From positions 1,240,001 to 1,304,000 of the forward strand of contig NC_079969.1 in NCBI RefSeq assembly GCF_029852145.1: a stretch of 64,000 bases of DNA, given 5' to 3'. Below, piece after piece: positions 24,605 through 36,100 of the stretch. The translations under genes and the position numbers were made by a program. Under the pieces are notes generated by a model, which did no database searches, was not told the DNA's origin, and saw only the letters and a list, made by a program, of their open reading frames with translations. This DNA is from Microplitis mediator (Eukaryota; Arthropoda; Insecta; Hymenoptera; Braconidae). The first letter of the stretch is position 1. Each line of letters starts with the position of its first letter.

Positions 24605-24730
24605 TACCATATAAAATATATTAAATCGGTAGCTGTTGTGGTTATCAAGATAAAAAAAAAAAATAAAAGTTATTATTGTAAAAAATAAAGTTTTAATAGC
24701 TTATGTATAATTTATGAGCGCTTGCTCACT
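24605..24730 (+). promoter_or_regulatory. Conserved OR upstream block, gene 3
   Basis: About 135 bp before the OR3 ATG. Shares ATATAAAATATATTAAAT, GGTAGCTGT, AATAAAAGTTATT, TTTTAATAGCTTATGTATAA and TTTATGAGCGCTTGCTCACT with the blocks of genes 1 and 2, with a few substitutions. Confidence 0.6.
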
Positions 24731-24864
24731 ACGTAAAATTTTTTTCATTATATATTTATTAAGTATTGATTACAATGAAAAAAAAAAAAAAACGGCCGTA
24801 ATACATTGTAACTTATAAAGTTTTCTGATTATTATCAAACTCCAGAATTTATAAAAATAAATTT

Positions 24865-27800
24865 TTGAAAATAAAAATGGGCAGGAATATTAACGGTAAA
24901 GATAAAAATATATTATTAAGTAAATCTTGTATAAAAGAAAAAATTTTAAATGTAAATGATTATGAATGGGCTATTGGTTATCATCGTAAAGTTTTAAAAC
25001 TATCTGGACTATGGTTATCTTCAGAATCCTGTAAATGGTACATAAAATTATTAACCGACTTGCAATCAATATTTATAGCAATTTGTGTAATAACTTTTCA
25101 TTCAACACCTCAATTAATGGCATTGATTAAAATTTGGGGTAATTTAACATTAATTGTCGATAATTTTTTATCATTAGTACCTCTTATTATTACTCAAATA
25201 AAGTTAATGGTTTTGTGGACCAACAGAAAAGGTTTTACTTCTTATGAATATTAAGAAGAGAGGGGGCAGTATAAAGAACCAATTTTTTTAAAATATCGAT
25301 TATACAAATTTTGATTACCCTCGCGGTTTTGCGAATGCCGTAAAAATGCCGTAAATTTTCGGCATTTATACACATGCCGTAAATTTACCGTAATAATTTG
25401 GTAGTAATATGGTTATATTGGCCAGTTTTTTTCCTGTACTTATACTGTAGAGTTACTAGATTACTACAGTAAAATTACTATAAAAATGCCGAACTTTTAC
25501 CGAAAAAATGTCATATAAATACCGTAATAATACGATAATTTTATAATAATAAAATCGTATTTTTTGGGTAATAATACCGTAGATACACAAAAAAAAAATT
25601 ATCGACTGAAGGTAAATATTCTTGATTCAAGAAAATTTTTTTGGAGACCTAAATTTTCTCAGATAAAGTAGAAATCTTCTCCAACCAAGACGAATTCTCT
25701 TGACTCAAGAAAATCTTGACTCGGTTCCCGAAAACGTTTGTCTTCAAAAATATTTTCTTGACTCAAGATATCTGTTTTTTCTGTGTATTCTGCGATTTTG
25801 CCAGATTCATCCTGATATCATGAAAAATTGTAAAAAATTTGGTTTTATTTTATATTTGCTTCTGCAGTTAAAATCATCGAAAATGTGCAAACGGCATAGA
25901 AAATTATTTTAGAGCTCGAAGAACTTGAAAATGTATTCACAACAATATTTTCGAGCTCAAGGAGCTCGAGAATAGCGGGAAGTTTTAGGGCTGGCCCGCA
26001 GGGTCAAACGATAGACCGATTTTTTTTGTTAAAAAATGGTTCTCTATTTTTTCCCACTCTTCCCTATTTGGTTAAACAAAAATTTTTTTCTTATTAAAAA
26101 TTAATTGATATATTTATTTTTTAGCGGTTGCTAAAATTTTTGATGCTATTAAAAGTGATTGGCTTGAGCTGAAAACAAACTTTGAAAGACAAATAATGAT
26201 TAAATATGCTAGGATTTCTAAAATAATGCTGATATGCGGCTTAATAAATATTGCATATAGTATAACAATATTTCATGCTTGTGTTATATTTGGATTTTTA
26301 TTTCGTACAGTAAATAATGTTACAGATATAGAGGAATGTTTAATTGCAACACAATCGGCTTTGCCATTTGATGTAACTATAGGCTGTCGCTGTTGGATTA
26401 TTAGAATATTATATGTTGTTCTATGTCTTTTAACGGGAATAGTTTATACTGGAATTGATATGTTTTTTGGAATGTCTGTATTACATTATTGCGGACAGTT
26501 GGAAATTCTTGCCGAAAAAATAAAGTTCATAGTTAACTCTGGTAAATCATTAACATTTGAAAAACTGTTGAAAACTGCTATTTTGAGGCATTATCGCCTA
26601 ATCAGGTATGATATGGAACATTTTATTAAATATGTAAATCATATAATTTTTATATTCCTCCCCAATTTAAACTTCTCGCTATGAAAATTAAAAAAGGATC
26701 AAATGTTTGGAAAGTTCAGAAGTGCACGCCTCAAATGCTCATACCCTTATAGGAAAAAAACAATAGGCCCAAGCTTGGCCGAGGCTTGGCTCAAGACTTG
26801 TTAACTCTCGGGTAAGCTTGAAATCCAAGCTTGGCCCAAGTCTGTCTAAGCATCGAAATGATAACACCGAGCCAAGCTTGAGTGACAGTGTTGTGCCAAG
26901 ACTGCATCTAAGTATCAGCCCAATATCGAGAGCCAGTATTGTGCCAAGGCTGTTGCTAAATAACGACCTATACTTATCAAAAATAAATTTAAAAAAAAAA
27001 CAAATATTAGCAGACACGTACGTGATGGTAACATATGGAAATAAATTTGTACACAGAGAAATCAGGTGGATCGATGAAACTAATTTTTTTTGCATTTGCT
27101 GGGTCTCGAACCTGGTCCTTTATGGCTGGTAGGCAAGTGTCTTATCCACTAGGCTGTTACGCTATTCACAGAAGCCAGAGGTTTTTAGGTACCATTTGTT
27201 ATTTAGACTGGTAAACCAAGGCTTATTACTTGAGTATTGGCTGAATCTTGGCCCAAGACTGGCGAGCCGAGGCTCGTCACTTCAACGTTGGTCGGATCTT
27301 GGACCAACCTTTGGAGGCCGAGCCTGGGTAGCCCAGTATTATGCCAAGACCGGCCCCGTTGTCAATATTTTTTTCCCTACAAGGGTATGTTGTAATATAA
27401 AAACTAACTTTTAAACCAAAACAACAACTTCCCAAATTTTTTGAAAAACATCTTAAAGTTAAAACTGCCAATATAATGATAGAAGAATAAAAAAATATAA
27501 ATTTTTTTGAATTTAGCTTAATTGAAGAAATAAGAAATATATTCAGTGCGGTCCTTTTATTACTAGTTCTTTGTTTCGTAATACTTTTTAGTGTCATAGG
27601 ATTTTTGATTGTAAACGTAAGTTATTATTTATATTAGTCTATTTTTCTATTAGTCATATTTACAGTACAACCTGGGTACAATTTACTCGGCTATAAGTTA
27701 CCTCCTCTATATTTTTTTTCGCTTGTCTCGAAATGGTACCCCTACTCCAGTTCCACTATCGAAGTTTTTCGGTTGCCGTGTGGTGTCTGCACATATGCAT

Positions 27801-29575
27801 TTCCAAAAAATTTTCCCATATAACAATAACTTATGACCAGGTTGTACTGTGTGTATAAAAAACTATAGTTATTTTTTATTTATATAGTCTTTTGGGAGTA
27901 ATGGAACTAAAGTGCCGGTTATACAAATGAATTTTTACGTGGGCTATATTTCTTTTTATGTTGGTATCATGTTTCTTTATTCATGGGTTGGAGAAAATTT
28001 AGTAACGAAAGTAAGTATTACTTTATAATTAAGAATTGTTATTGAAAAGTTTCAATAATTTTGACTTTCGTTTTTGAAAACTCGATAGCCTGCGTTTCAA
28101 GGCTCGACACTGTATTTTTAAATATTCAAATAGGGGGAAGCTGGCAAAATGTTAATGCTAATGAAAAAGATTTCTATTAAACAACTTTGATGTCGCATTT
28201 ATCTTTTACGTGAAATTAAATTTTTATTGGCTTTAACTTGGCTAACTCTCCCCCAATTTTTTAGAAACTGTGAAAGATTTTAAAAGTTTAAACGATATTA
28301 TTGGAAATAAAAAATTATTGTATATACAGAGTGAAGGAATATATTTAGCGGTATATAGTTGTAATTGGACGGATCTTGAACCACATCAAATAGCCCAATT
28401 GATAATTGTACTTGTACGTGCCCAACGACCACTAGAAATGACTATTGGAAAATTTGCTCCTGTATCTCTCAACACCTTTACTCAAGTATGTAAAAAAAAA
28501 AATTTTAAATAATAGATAAAATATTGCCAATATTAGATTTGACACAACCAATCCGTACATCGAAACCTAGTAGCCTTCTTAAGGAAGTTTTAGATAAATC
28601 TGTATCTTGTCTTAAGCAAGTGCATGATCAGTCTTGGGAAGTCCAAGGCAAGTACTTCTATAAGATATCTTAAGTAAGTCTGTTGCAAAACTTGGCTAAG
28701 ACACTTAAGTAAGACCCGTTAGCTCAGACTTGCTGCAGAATTCCTCAAGATACCAGCAGATGGCTGCCCGCACTCTGCGACGCGTGAGTTCAGCATCAGG
28801 ATAATAAATTAAGTGGCGCCCAGTTAATGTTCGATTTAATTTTATCGACCGACAATATTAATAATTTTTAGCGCTTTAAATTTAAACGAGGACCTCTGGA
28901 TTTGCTGCAGGTACTGAATTTAAGCCTCGAGGAATTATAAAAAAAAATAAACTCGATATCTTGAGCAATTCTGCGGCAACTCTTGCCTAAGATCGTTATA
29001 CTAAAGTATCTTGGTTAGGAATTACTGCAGACTGTTTCTACAGATTTACATAAGTCTTTATAATTAATCTTAAGCAAGACTTGATTATATCTTTGGAAAG
29101 TCTACTTATGGAATCCATCTTGTTAAAGTCTTGTTCAAATCTTCCGTAAGAAACTTGCTGAAGGACTTATGTCAAAAACTTGCTTAAGGCAGTGCTACTA
29201 GGACATTACTTACACTAATACAATATCGCTGTACACGGAAAGATTAGAACCCGACTGGTTACTGTTCTGCACCCGACTCAATACGGTGCTGAAAAAAATG
29301 CTCGATTGTGATGCAGCACACTGATTACTGTGCAGAACCTGACTGAGTCGTGTGCGCACACCACTCAGACAGGTTCCGTAGAGTAATCAGAGTGGCTCTG
29401 CACCACAATCGATCATTTTGTCCAGCACCGTATTGAGTCGGGTGCAGAACAGTAACCAGTCGGGTTCTAATCTTTCGGTGTAAGTAAATATCTTCTCAAA
29501 TAAAAATATAAATTTTTTTAGCTGCTAAAAACTTCAATGGGGTATATTTCCGTTCTTCTTGCAAAAAATGATTAA
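24865..29575 (+). CDS. Odorant receptor 3 (7tm_6 family), 426 aa, complete
   Basis: Six exons: 24865-25231, 26125-26605, 27517-27616, 27888-28010, 28330-28485 and 29522-29575 (stop TAA). The encoded insect odorant receptor has the same layout as its two neighbours: YEWAIGYHRKVLKLSGLW near the N-terminus, DAIKSDWLEL, FFGMSVLHYCGQLEILAEKI, NFYVGYISFYVGIMFLYSWV and the end TSMGYISVLLAKND. The N-terminal tail before YEWAI is the longest and most basic of the three, and the first ATG is followed four codons later by another (MKIKM), so the start could be at 24877. No disabling change is seen. Introns 1, 2 and 5 hold transposons. A poly(A) signal AATAAA lies at 29645. Confidence 0.93.
25586..25785. 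mobile_element. ~200-bp MITE in OR3 intron 1
   Basis: Reverse-orientation copy of 10529-10730, flanked by TA (25584-25585, 25786-25787). Ends CACAAAAAAAAAATTATCGA and ATATCTGTTTTTTCTGTG. Confidence 0.8.
26744..27385. mobile_element. ~640-bp MITE in OR3 intron 2 (CCCTTATAGG ends) with tRNA-like insert
   Basis: Ends CCCTTATAGGAAAAAAACAA and ATTTTTTTCCCTACAAGGG are inverted and flanked by TA. Internal CCAAGCTTGGCC-type motifs repeat. A tRNA-like stretch lies at 27098-27163. Confidence 0.75.
27098..27163 (-). repeat. tRNA-like sequence, probably a SINE head
   Basis: On the minus strand the bases read like a tRNA: an A-box-like AGCCTAGTGGATAAG, then CTTGCCTACCAGCC, and a good B box GGTTCGAGACC. 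It lies inside a MITE in an OR intron and is followed by unrelated A-rich DNA, so a tRNA-derived SINE or a tRNA pseudogene is more likely than a working tRNA gene. Confidence 0.6.
28567..29201 (+). mobile_element. ~635-bp transposon, copy 3, OR3 intron 5
   Basis: Same orientation as 13109-13739 and nearly identical. Ends CTAGTAGCCTTCTTAAGGAA and CTTAAGGCAGTGCTACTAG show the terminal inversion best of the three copies. Confidence 0.88.
29234..29480. mobile_element. ~247-bp foldback MITE in OR3 intron 5
   Basis: Nearly perfect inverted arms of about 75 bases (CACGGAAAGATTAGAACCCG ... CGGGTTCTAATCTTTCGGTG), flanked by TA on both sides. Inner part includes CGGTGCTG and CAGCACCG pairs. Confidence 0.88.
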
Positions 29576-29644
29576 AGCAAAAAATGATAACTATCAATTA
29601 GTCATAGTACAGAAATGATGTATGGAAAAATTTACAAAAAAGAG

Positions 29645-29650
29645 AATAAA
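29645..29650 (+). terminator. Poly(A) signal of OR3
   Basis: AATAAA 70 bases after the OR3 stop codon. Confidence 0.5.
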
Positions 29651-29865
29651 ATAAATATTTTAACATGACAAAACAATTTTTTTCATAGAAATTGGGGCCT
29701 AATGAAAAAAGAAAAAAAACAATTTTACTGATTTGTTTATTAAAGTTCAAATCTTGCTGACCAACAGATTAAAAATATTTTATACAGTAACAAAAATCAT
29801 GACAACTTTGCAAGTCATCATTTTATATATCCTTCGATATTTAACCTGCGCAATTTTAATAATAC

Positions 29866-30582
29866 TGTTACGTGTGAGCTTACACCTTAATGTTCTTACT
29901 GCGTAACCGATCTTACCGTGCCTAGCTCAGCGTCTCTAGAAATTTAATAGGATGTTATAAAGGGTGTGGGTCGCTCAGTGAAGGAATGACTATATGTGAA
30001 TTTAATGGATATTTGTTTATTGGGCGTCCCCAAAATATGGGAGTACCCAGAAAAGGCCCTGAGAGTCTCTTTTACAAATCTAAGATAGCATAAATGAATC
30101 GGATACTAATACAATATTTTCATTCAACAATAGCGGCATTAAACGTATTCTTATAGTGATCTGTAATTAAAGCGGTAAAATAAGAGAGATTTAATATTCA
30201 TGCGCGAGCAGACGACTATTTGAATCAGCTTAACTATAGTAACTAACTCTTCTTCTGCAATTGCATCCCCTGCTTCCAAAATATCACTCCGCCGTTTCCC
30301 ATGAGAACTCTTTTCGTGCTGCATAAGAAAATATCCCTTCGCAGTCTCCAACGGAACTCTTTTCTTCCCACAGTCAAAACTGCTGACCACGCGAAACGTC
30401 TGCTCATCGCATTGTCTTTATAAAAGTAAGACTTAATACAACTAATGTAATGCGATATTTATGTGCAGCTGTGTAGCGCCTAATGAAACTACTATAAAAT
30501 GTATTGCTTTCTGAACTAAAATACATCTATCTATTATTTGTTAATTAGTATTAGACGGATGGGCGTCAGCTCACCCGTCACA
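29866..30582. mobile_element. Solo LTR, 717 bp, AATAC target duplication
   Basis: Begins TGTTACGTGTGAGC and ends GCTCACCCGTCACA (short imperfect inverted tips, TG...CA). The 5-bp target duplication AATAC is present at 29861-29865 and 30583-30587. No internal retrotransposon genes are nearby, so this is a recombined solo LTR. A TATAAAAG at about 30420 could be its promoter. Superfamily (Gypsy or BEL/Pao, both give 5-bp duplications) cannot be fixed. Confidence 0.85.
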
Positions 30583-30587
30583 AATAC

Positions 30588-31407
30588 AATTTCTTCAACG
30601 AAAGCCGGGCCGAAAAAGTTCAAGAAAAGACAATTAGTCGAATCTCGCGTTTAAAGTTATCAATGTTTTTTTTTTATTTATTATTATTGTATCTAGATAT
30701 AGTCGAATGTATTCCGCGTATGCAAATCACTGATACAGTATTATTTAGCCAATCATATCGCGGTAAATGATCGCATACAATAAGACCAACCTCTAGCTGC
30801 GCAGATAAAATTCAATTGCTGTAACCCCTACTTGCGCAGAAATTATTTTACCATTCAATGAAAGTTTATGCAACGTACATCAGTAATAGAGACTACTCTC
30901 CCTCAGAGCACTTAGTAGTCCACGATTTTGTCAACCAGAGTAATTAAGAAATTTTTAATTTATAATTATACTATTGGTTTCGAGTTTCCATCATATAGAC
31001 TAAAATATTTTGTTGAATTTTTGCGGGGATATTCAATTTTGCAGACACATTTAATGGTAATTTTATTTTCACTCTCAATCGTAATTATTATTGATATTTT
31101 TTTAAATTCATTTATTATTTATATTGCAGATAAATTTTACCATAGATAATTTTTTGTTCCATCATGGGTAGAATTTAATTTTTTTTATTATGATAGCGTT
31201 TATTTGTGCTCTGGATTTGTTGATGGAAATTAAAAGTTTATTGAGATCTGTTATACTTTCGAAAATTTCAACACAAGGTATTTATGTTTTATTAATACTT
31301 ATATATAAATATATATATTTTTTAATAAGTTGAAAGAATGCATTGAAAAAAGTGACAGTGTAATTTACCACTTGATCAAAGTCATTATATATTTATACAT
31401 GTATGTA
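30588..31407. other. Spacer between solo LTR and duplicated block
   Basis: No supported gene. An open stretch at 30928-31149 encodes a hydrophobic peptide without an ATG near its start; it might be a receptor relic but cannot be linked to one. Confidence 0.5.
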
Positions 31408-32199
31408 TATATAAGGTGAATTGTACAACAGACGGCCATATTTCGAGACAGAAAATCCTCAATTGCATCAGGAGATCATGAATGCAAGGAGTGAATTTAA
31501 TCTCTGGAACATCACTTTTAGTTTGTAATACATGTGTGCCGACGCGCTAATAGTGTCGTCATTGCGCGTGCGCGGTAATTTTGAAATCCCGCAAATCATA
31601 TAAATTTAAAAAAATAAATTCATCATTTTTTGTGAGTAATTATTATTAATTATTAATTCGTTAAAATCAACCGCTTGATTATGGACTCTATTGTCGGATT
31701 CTCAAATTGTTTGATAAATTTATTTAAAATAAGTGAGTTTATGAATAAAAATATCTGTAGCTGCGAAGTAACGTGAGCTGGAGGCAGTGATCTTGTAGAC
31801 GCATGTGTTCCTGATACACGCGCACATGTGAGTAGGAAAGTAAAATAAATAAAAGTCGAGGTTTAATTAATTTATAATCAGTGAATAGCTCTTTGACAGT
31901 CATATTTATCTAATACAATTCAAGATTTTCAATGCCCAAATCCAACCAACTAATCGGACTTTACTTACCGCATTATATTCTATTCCGTAACAACAAAATC
32001 TCATAGACTGAAAATGGATTTTTATTTTAAAACTCAATGTTTTTTTTCTTTTTTTTTAATTCAATCAGACTCGTCTGTCCTATACATACATATGTGCAGT
32101 ATACCTCGAGAATAATGCACTAAATAAATACATTTTTACGTTTTTTTGACTAATGAAAAATTTTAAACTGTCAACTGAAAATCACCCTCGACAATTCTA

Positions 32200-33018
32200 C
32201 ACGGAGAAAAAAGCATAGTAAAAATTACAATACTATAGAAAAATTTACTAACAGATATGAAAAAATACATTCTGTATTGTAATTATTACTAAATGTTTAG
32301 TAAAATTTACTAGTTAGTAATAATTACATAATAAGATATTAAAAATTACTATACGTAATGTATTTTTTGCTAAGACGATTATATTTTTTACTATTTGTAT
32401 AGTAAATTTTACTATCAAGTACTATTAATAAATACAAATTTAAGAAAGTTAATTTTCTAATACAATATAGGATTTTTTACTATACAAAATATTAAAAATT
32501 ACTATACGCAATGTATTTTTTGCTAACACGATTATATTTTTTTACTATCTGTATAGTAAATTCTACTATGTATAGATAAAATTAAAAGTTGGTGGGGATA
32601 GCATATACAAAGATGTATTACAAGTTCTGAAACTTTTGTTCAAAGGACACTTCGGGCCGTCAGACATTGGAAAGAACTCGCACGCGGGAGATCAGGGTTC
32701 GAATCTCGGTTGAATCAAGTGATTTTTTAAAAAACAAAAATCCACACCAACACCAATACAGATGACAGAAATAATAATAATAATAATCAATAATAATAAA
32801 AAGTTGAAAAACTATTAAAAATTTAATTTAATTTTTTTCCATTCTAATACAGTAAAATTTACTAAACTGGGATAGTAAAATTTACTAAACGACTTGTAAA
32901 ATATGCTAATCTGTTTATGAATTTTTCATATAAATCATAAGCGTTTCAAGATTACTATCCAAATTTAGTAATTATTCTCATATTTTTTAGTAAAATTTAC
33001 TATATTTTTTTCTCCGTG
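32200..33018. mobile_element. ~819-bp MITE with TA duplication, tRNA-like insert
   Basis: Ends CACGGAGAAAAAAGCATAGT and TATATTTTTTTCTCCGTG are inverted. The pre-insertion site is visible in copy 1 of the block (AATTCTACGATA at 7781-7792), proving duplication of TA. Inside, AGTAAAATTTACTA motifs recur, and a tRNA-like stretch lies at 32653-32706. Confidence 0.9.
32653..32706 (+). repeat. tRNA-like sequence with good B box inside MITE
   Basis: GTCAGACATTGG resembles an A box and GGGTTCGAATCTC is a clear B box at normal spacing, followed by TTGAATCAAG. No full cloverleaf with closing acceptor stem could be drawn by eye. Probably a SINE fragment. Confidence 0.5.
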
Positions 33019-33125
33019 TACGATAACCAAATTTATTTTCTATACAATACATGGCACAACTAAAAAAAAAATTAAATGCATCAATTATTCAATAGTTATA
33101 AGACAATATAATTTTCAAGTGTATG

Positions 33126-33131
33126 TTTATT
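33126..33131 (-). terminator. Poly(A) signal of cluster gene A
   Basis: AATAAA on the minus strand, seven bases after the stop of gene A. Confidence 0.5.
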
Positions 33132-33138
33132 GACGAGT

Positions 33139-36100
33139 TTAATTATTTTTCACTTCATTTATTTTTTCAACGATTTCTTTAAAACATCCGTTCAATCCTT
33201 CAATAGTTTTAGTACACTCATTAATTTCTTTTTTCTCTTTATTGTACTTTCCCTGGCTATTACGAGCCATTTTATCCTCATAAATTGATTGTAGTTTATC
33301 AAGATTATGTTCAAACCACCTAATTTGAATTTCAAATTTCAACACTAGCATATATAAATAATCCAAATGTTTCTTGTATTTATCAGTATTCTTATCAAAA
33401 TTCTCATTCAGTATAGGAATCAGTGGTATTGGAACCTTCGAACTTATTAATTCTTTCTGTATCTTTAATGATTTCACTTCCATTTCCATTATCAATCGTT
33501 TGGCATCACAAGTATCTGTCAATAGTTCATCGAGTAACGGTTTCAATTTTTCTATAAATTCATCGTCTGCTATCATCGCATCCTTTGAACTTTCTAATTT
33601 ATACCACAAGTTTCTGGATTCTGACTTACAATATCCTTCTCCGCCAGCATCGTCTTCATCTTGTTCATCATCACTTTTCCGTAACTCTTCTCTGTCCTTT
33701 ATTATCCTATTAATAAAGTTGTCATCGAGCAGATGATCTGAACATTTAAAGTCGCCATAGTTTGCCGCTTGTCTTCGAGAACGCATTGTTGTAACATCTC
33801 TAGGTTTAATTTTTCTGGGACCCGCATCAGAACTACCTGTTTCATTGTCTGAATCATCAGGGTCATTTTGCTTTCTCTTTTTATTAGTAGGAATTGTTTT
33901 TGGAACACCAGCAATATCAGTTCCAGTATTAGAACTACTAGCGTCCGTGGAACTACTTGTTCCAGCTTTTGAACCAGAAGTATCTTTTGGTTTTGTTACT
34001 TTTTTAACAGGAGTAGTTTTTGGAACAACAGTAGTATCAGTTCCAGTACTAGAACTACTAGCTCCATCATTCAAATTACCAGTACCAGTATCAGGAGTAG
34101 CAGCAGCATCAGAAATATTAGTAGCAGCATCAGAAATATTAGTAGCAGCATCAGAAATATTAGTAGCAGCATCAGAAATATTACTAGCAGCATCAGAACT
34201 AGTACCTGCATTAGAACTAGTACCAGCATCAGAACTAGTACCAGCATCAGAACTAGTACCCGCATTAGAACTAGTACCTGCATTAGAACTAGTACCCGCA
34301 ATAGAACTAGTACCAGCATTAGAACTAGTACCAGGATCAGAACTAGTACCAGCATTTGAATTAGTATCAATTTTTTTCTTTCCTTTACGGGTGGTCGTTT
34401 TCTTTGTTGCTGTTTTACCGGTGGTCGTTTTCTTTTTTGATACTACACTCTTATTTCCTTTTTGTTTGCGTAATCCTTCCTCACGTATCTTGTTATCTTC
34501 TTCAGCTTTTATATTTTCCTTAGTTTTGTTTAATTCATCACTGCATTCCGAAATTTTATCATTTATTATTTTATTAAACTCATCAATGCTTTTTAATATT
34601 TCATCTTGCGAAAGAAACTGAGATGTCGATTTAGTTGATTCCGGAGACGGGTTACATAATTTATTAGTAATATTTTTTATTAAAAATCCTATATTGAATA
34701 TATTTAGTTCTAATGATTTTTGGGTTTCCAAATATTCTTGCCCTTTTTCATGTAAATTGTAAATACGATATTTTGGGACACACCACGGATTATCATTTAG
34801 ATTTATGCGGCGCACGACTTTCGCCAATTTTTTACATAAATCCTTATATCTTTCTGGCAATCTAACGCATAATTTTCTCAGTAATTTCTTATCAACTTCT
34901 GTCAAGTTGTAATGTTCATTGATCATATTTACTATGTTCATGTGTTCGGAAATAATGTTCCTATCTAAACAGTGACTTTTCAAGTCTTTGATCGCTTCTT
35001 CATATTTTCTTGCTCTAAATTTAAGATTTTTCATTATTTTCTCAAACTTCGTTGGTTGTTTTGCATAATCAGGATCGTTTTGCAGAGTTTTTAAGTATTC
35101 ACTATCATTGTCCTCTTCATCATTAACCACAACATCATCAACGTCCTTTATTGTCTGTAACTCTTTAGATACTTTTTGAACTATATCATCTGCTTTTTTA
35201 TAATTCTGCTGGTTCATTATTTTCACATGTTCTACTACCATTTCAAGATTTTGTCCCAGTAAATCGGTAATTAACGAATTTAAGTCATTGTCTTCATCTG
35301 GAGATGTTTTTTCAGCGTTTTGCTCGCACTGCATTTTCCAAGTTCTGCCTACTTTCTTCATATAAAATGAAGGATCATTTAAATCCTCATAGGTAGGTGA
35401 TTTTCGAACTTTTTTTGACAGCTTCTTTTTAATTTTTCGACTTTTAACGCCTTTACCTTTTTTACGACTCCTATTTTCTTCTTCTTCATCTGTTGTTTCA
35501 TTTTCTTTATCTTTTTCTTCATCTTCTCTATCTGTTTCTTCGTCTTCTTCATCTGTTGTTTCATCTTCTGTATCTTTTTCTTCATCTTCTCTATCTGTTT
35601 CTTCGTCTTCTCTATCTGCTGTTTCATCTTCTTTATCTTTTTCTTCATCTTCTCTATTTGTTCCTTCGTCTCCTTTATTTGCTGTTTCATCTTCTTTATC
35701 TTTTTCTTCATCTTCTCTATTTGTTCCTTCGTCTCCTTTATCTGCTGTTTCATCTTCTTTATCTTTTTCTTTATCTTCTCGATTTGTTCTTTCGTCTTCT
35801 ACATCCATTTCTTCGTCTGCTGTATCTGTTTCTTCATCGGATGATTCACTTTGTCGCTGTTTTGACTTGTTTTTATCTTTTTCTTTATCTTCTCTATTTG
35901 TTCTTTCGTCTTCTACATCCATTTCTTCGTCTGCTGTATCTGTTTCTTCATCGGATGATTCACTTTGTCGCGGTTTTGACTTGTTTTTATCTTGATCTTT
36001 ACTTTTCTGAGGTTGAGATACTTTTTTAACTATTTTAGACTTAGTCTTTTTATTAATCACTGATTGTTTACGTTTTGGTCGTGGTTTTGGTTCAATATTC

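Larger units (their letters stand above)
31408..33105. repeat. Duplicated block, copy 2, split by a MITE
   Basis: Matches 6995-7876 almost base for base over 31408-32199, is interrupted by the element at 32200-33018, and resumes at 33021 (GATAACCAAATTTATTTTC) up to about 33105. It ends just before the 3' end of the first cluster gene. Confidence 0.85.

Noticed and set aside
26739..27132. ORFs of 118 and 104 codons in OR3 intron 2
   Set aside because: Made of the CCAAGCTTGG-type repeats of a MITE.
27098..27163. Functional tRNA gene
   Set aside because: Boxes are present but it lies in a transposon and no complete cloverleaf could be drawn; treated as SINE or pseudogene.
30151..30390. 79-codon minus-strand ORF
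   Set aside because: Lies within the solo LTR; no family motif and LTRs do not normally encode proteins.
30928..31149. Hydrophobic 73-codon ORF downstream of OR3
   Set aside because: No ATG start, no match to OR motifs at this length; at most a relic, so described only as spacer.
33845..34621. 258-codon plus-strand ORF rich in ELVPA repeats
   Set aside because: It is the antisense shadow of the AGTSS/DAATNIS repeats of gene A; repeats without stops on one strand often lack them on the other.
35493..36029. 178-codon plus-strand ORF of Leu/Phe/Tyr repeats
   Set aside because: Antisense shadow of the Glu/Asp-rich linker of gene A, same for the minus-strand ORF at 35379-35753.
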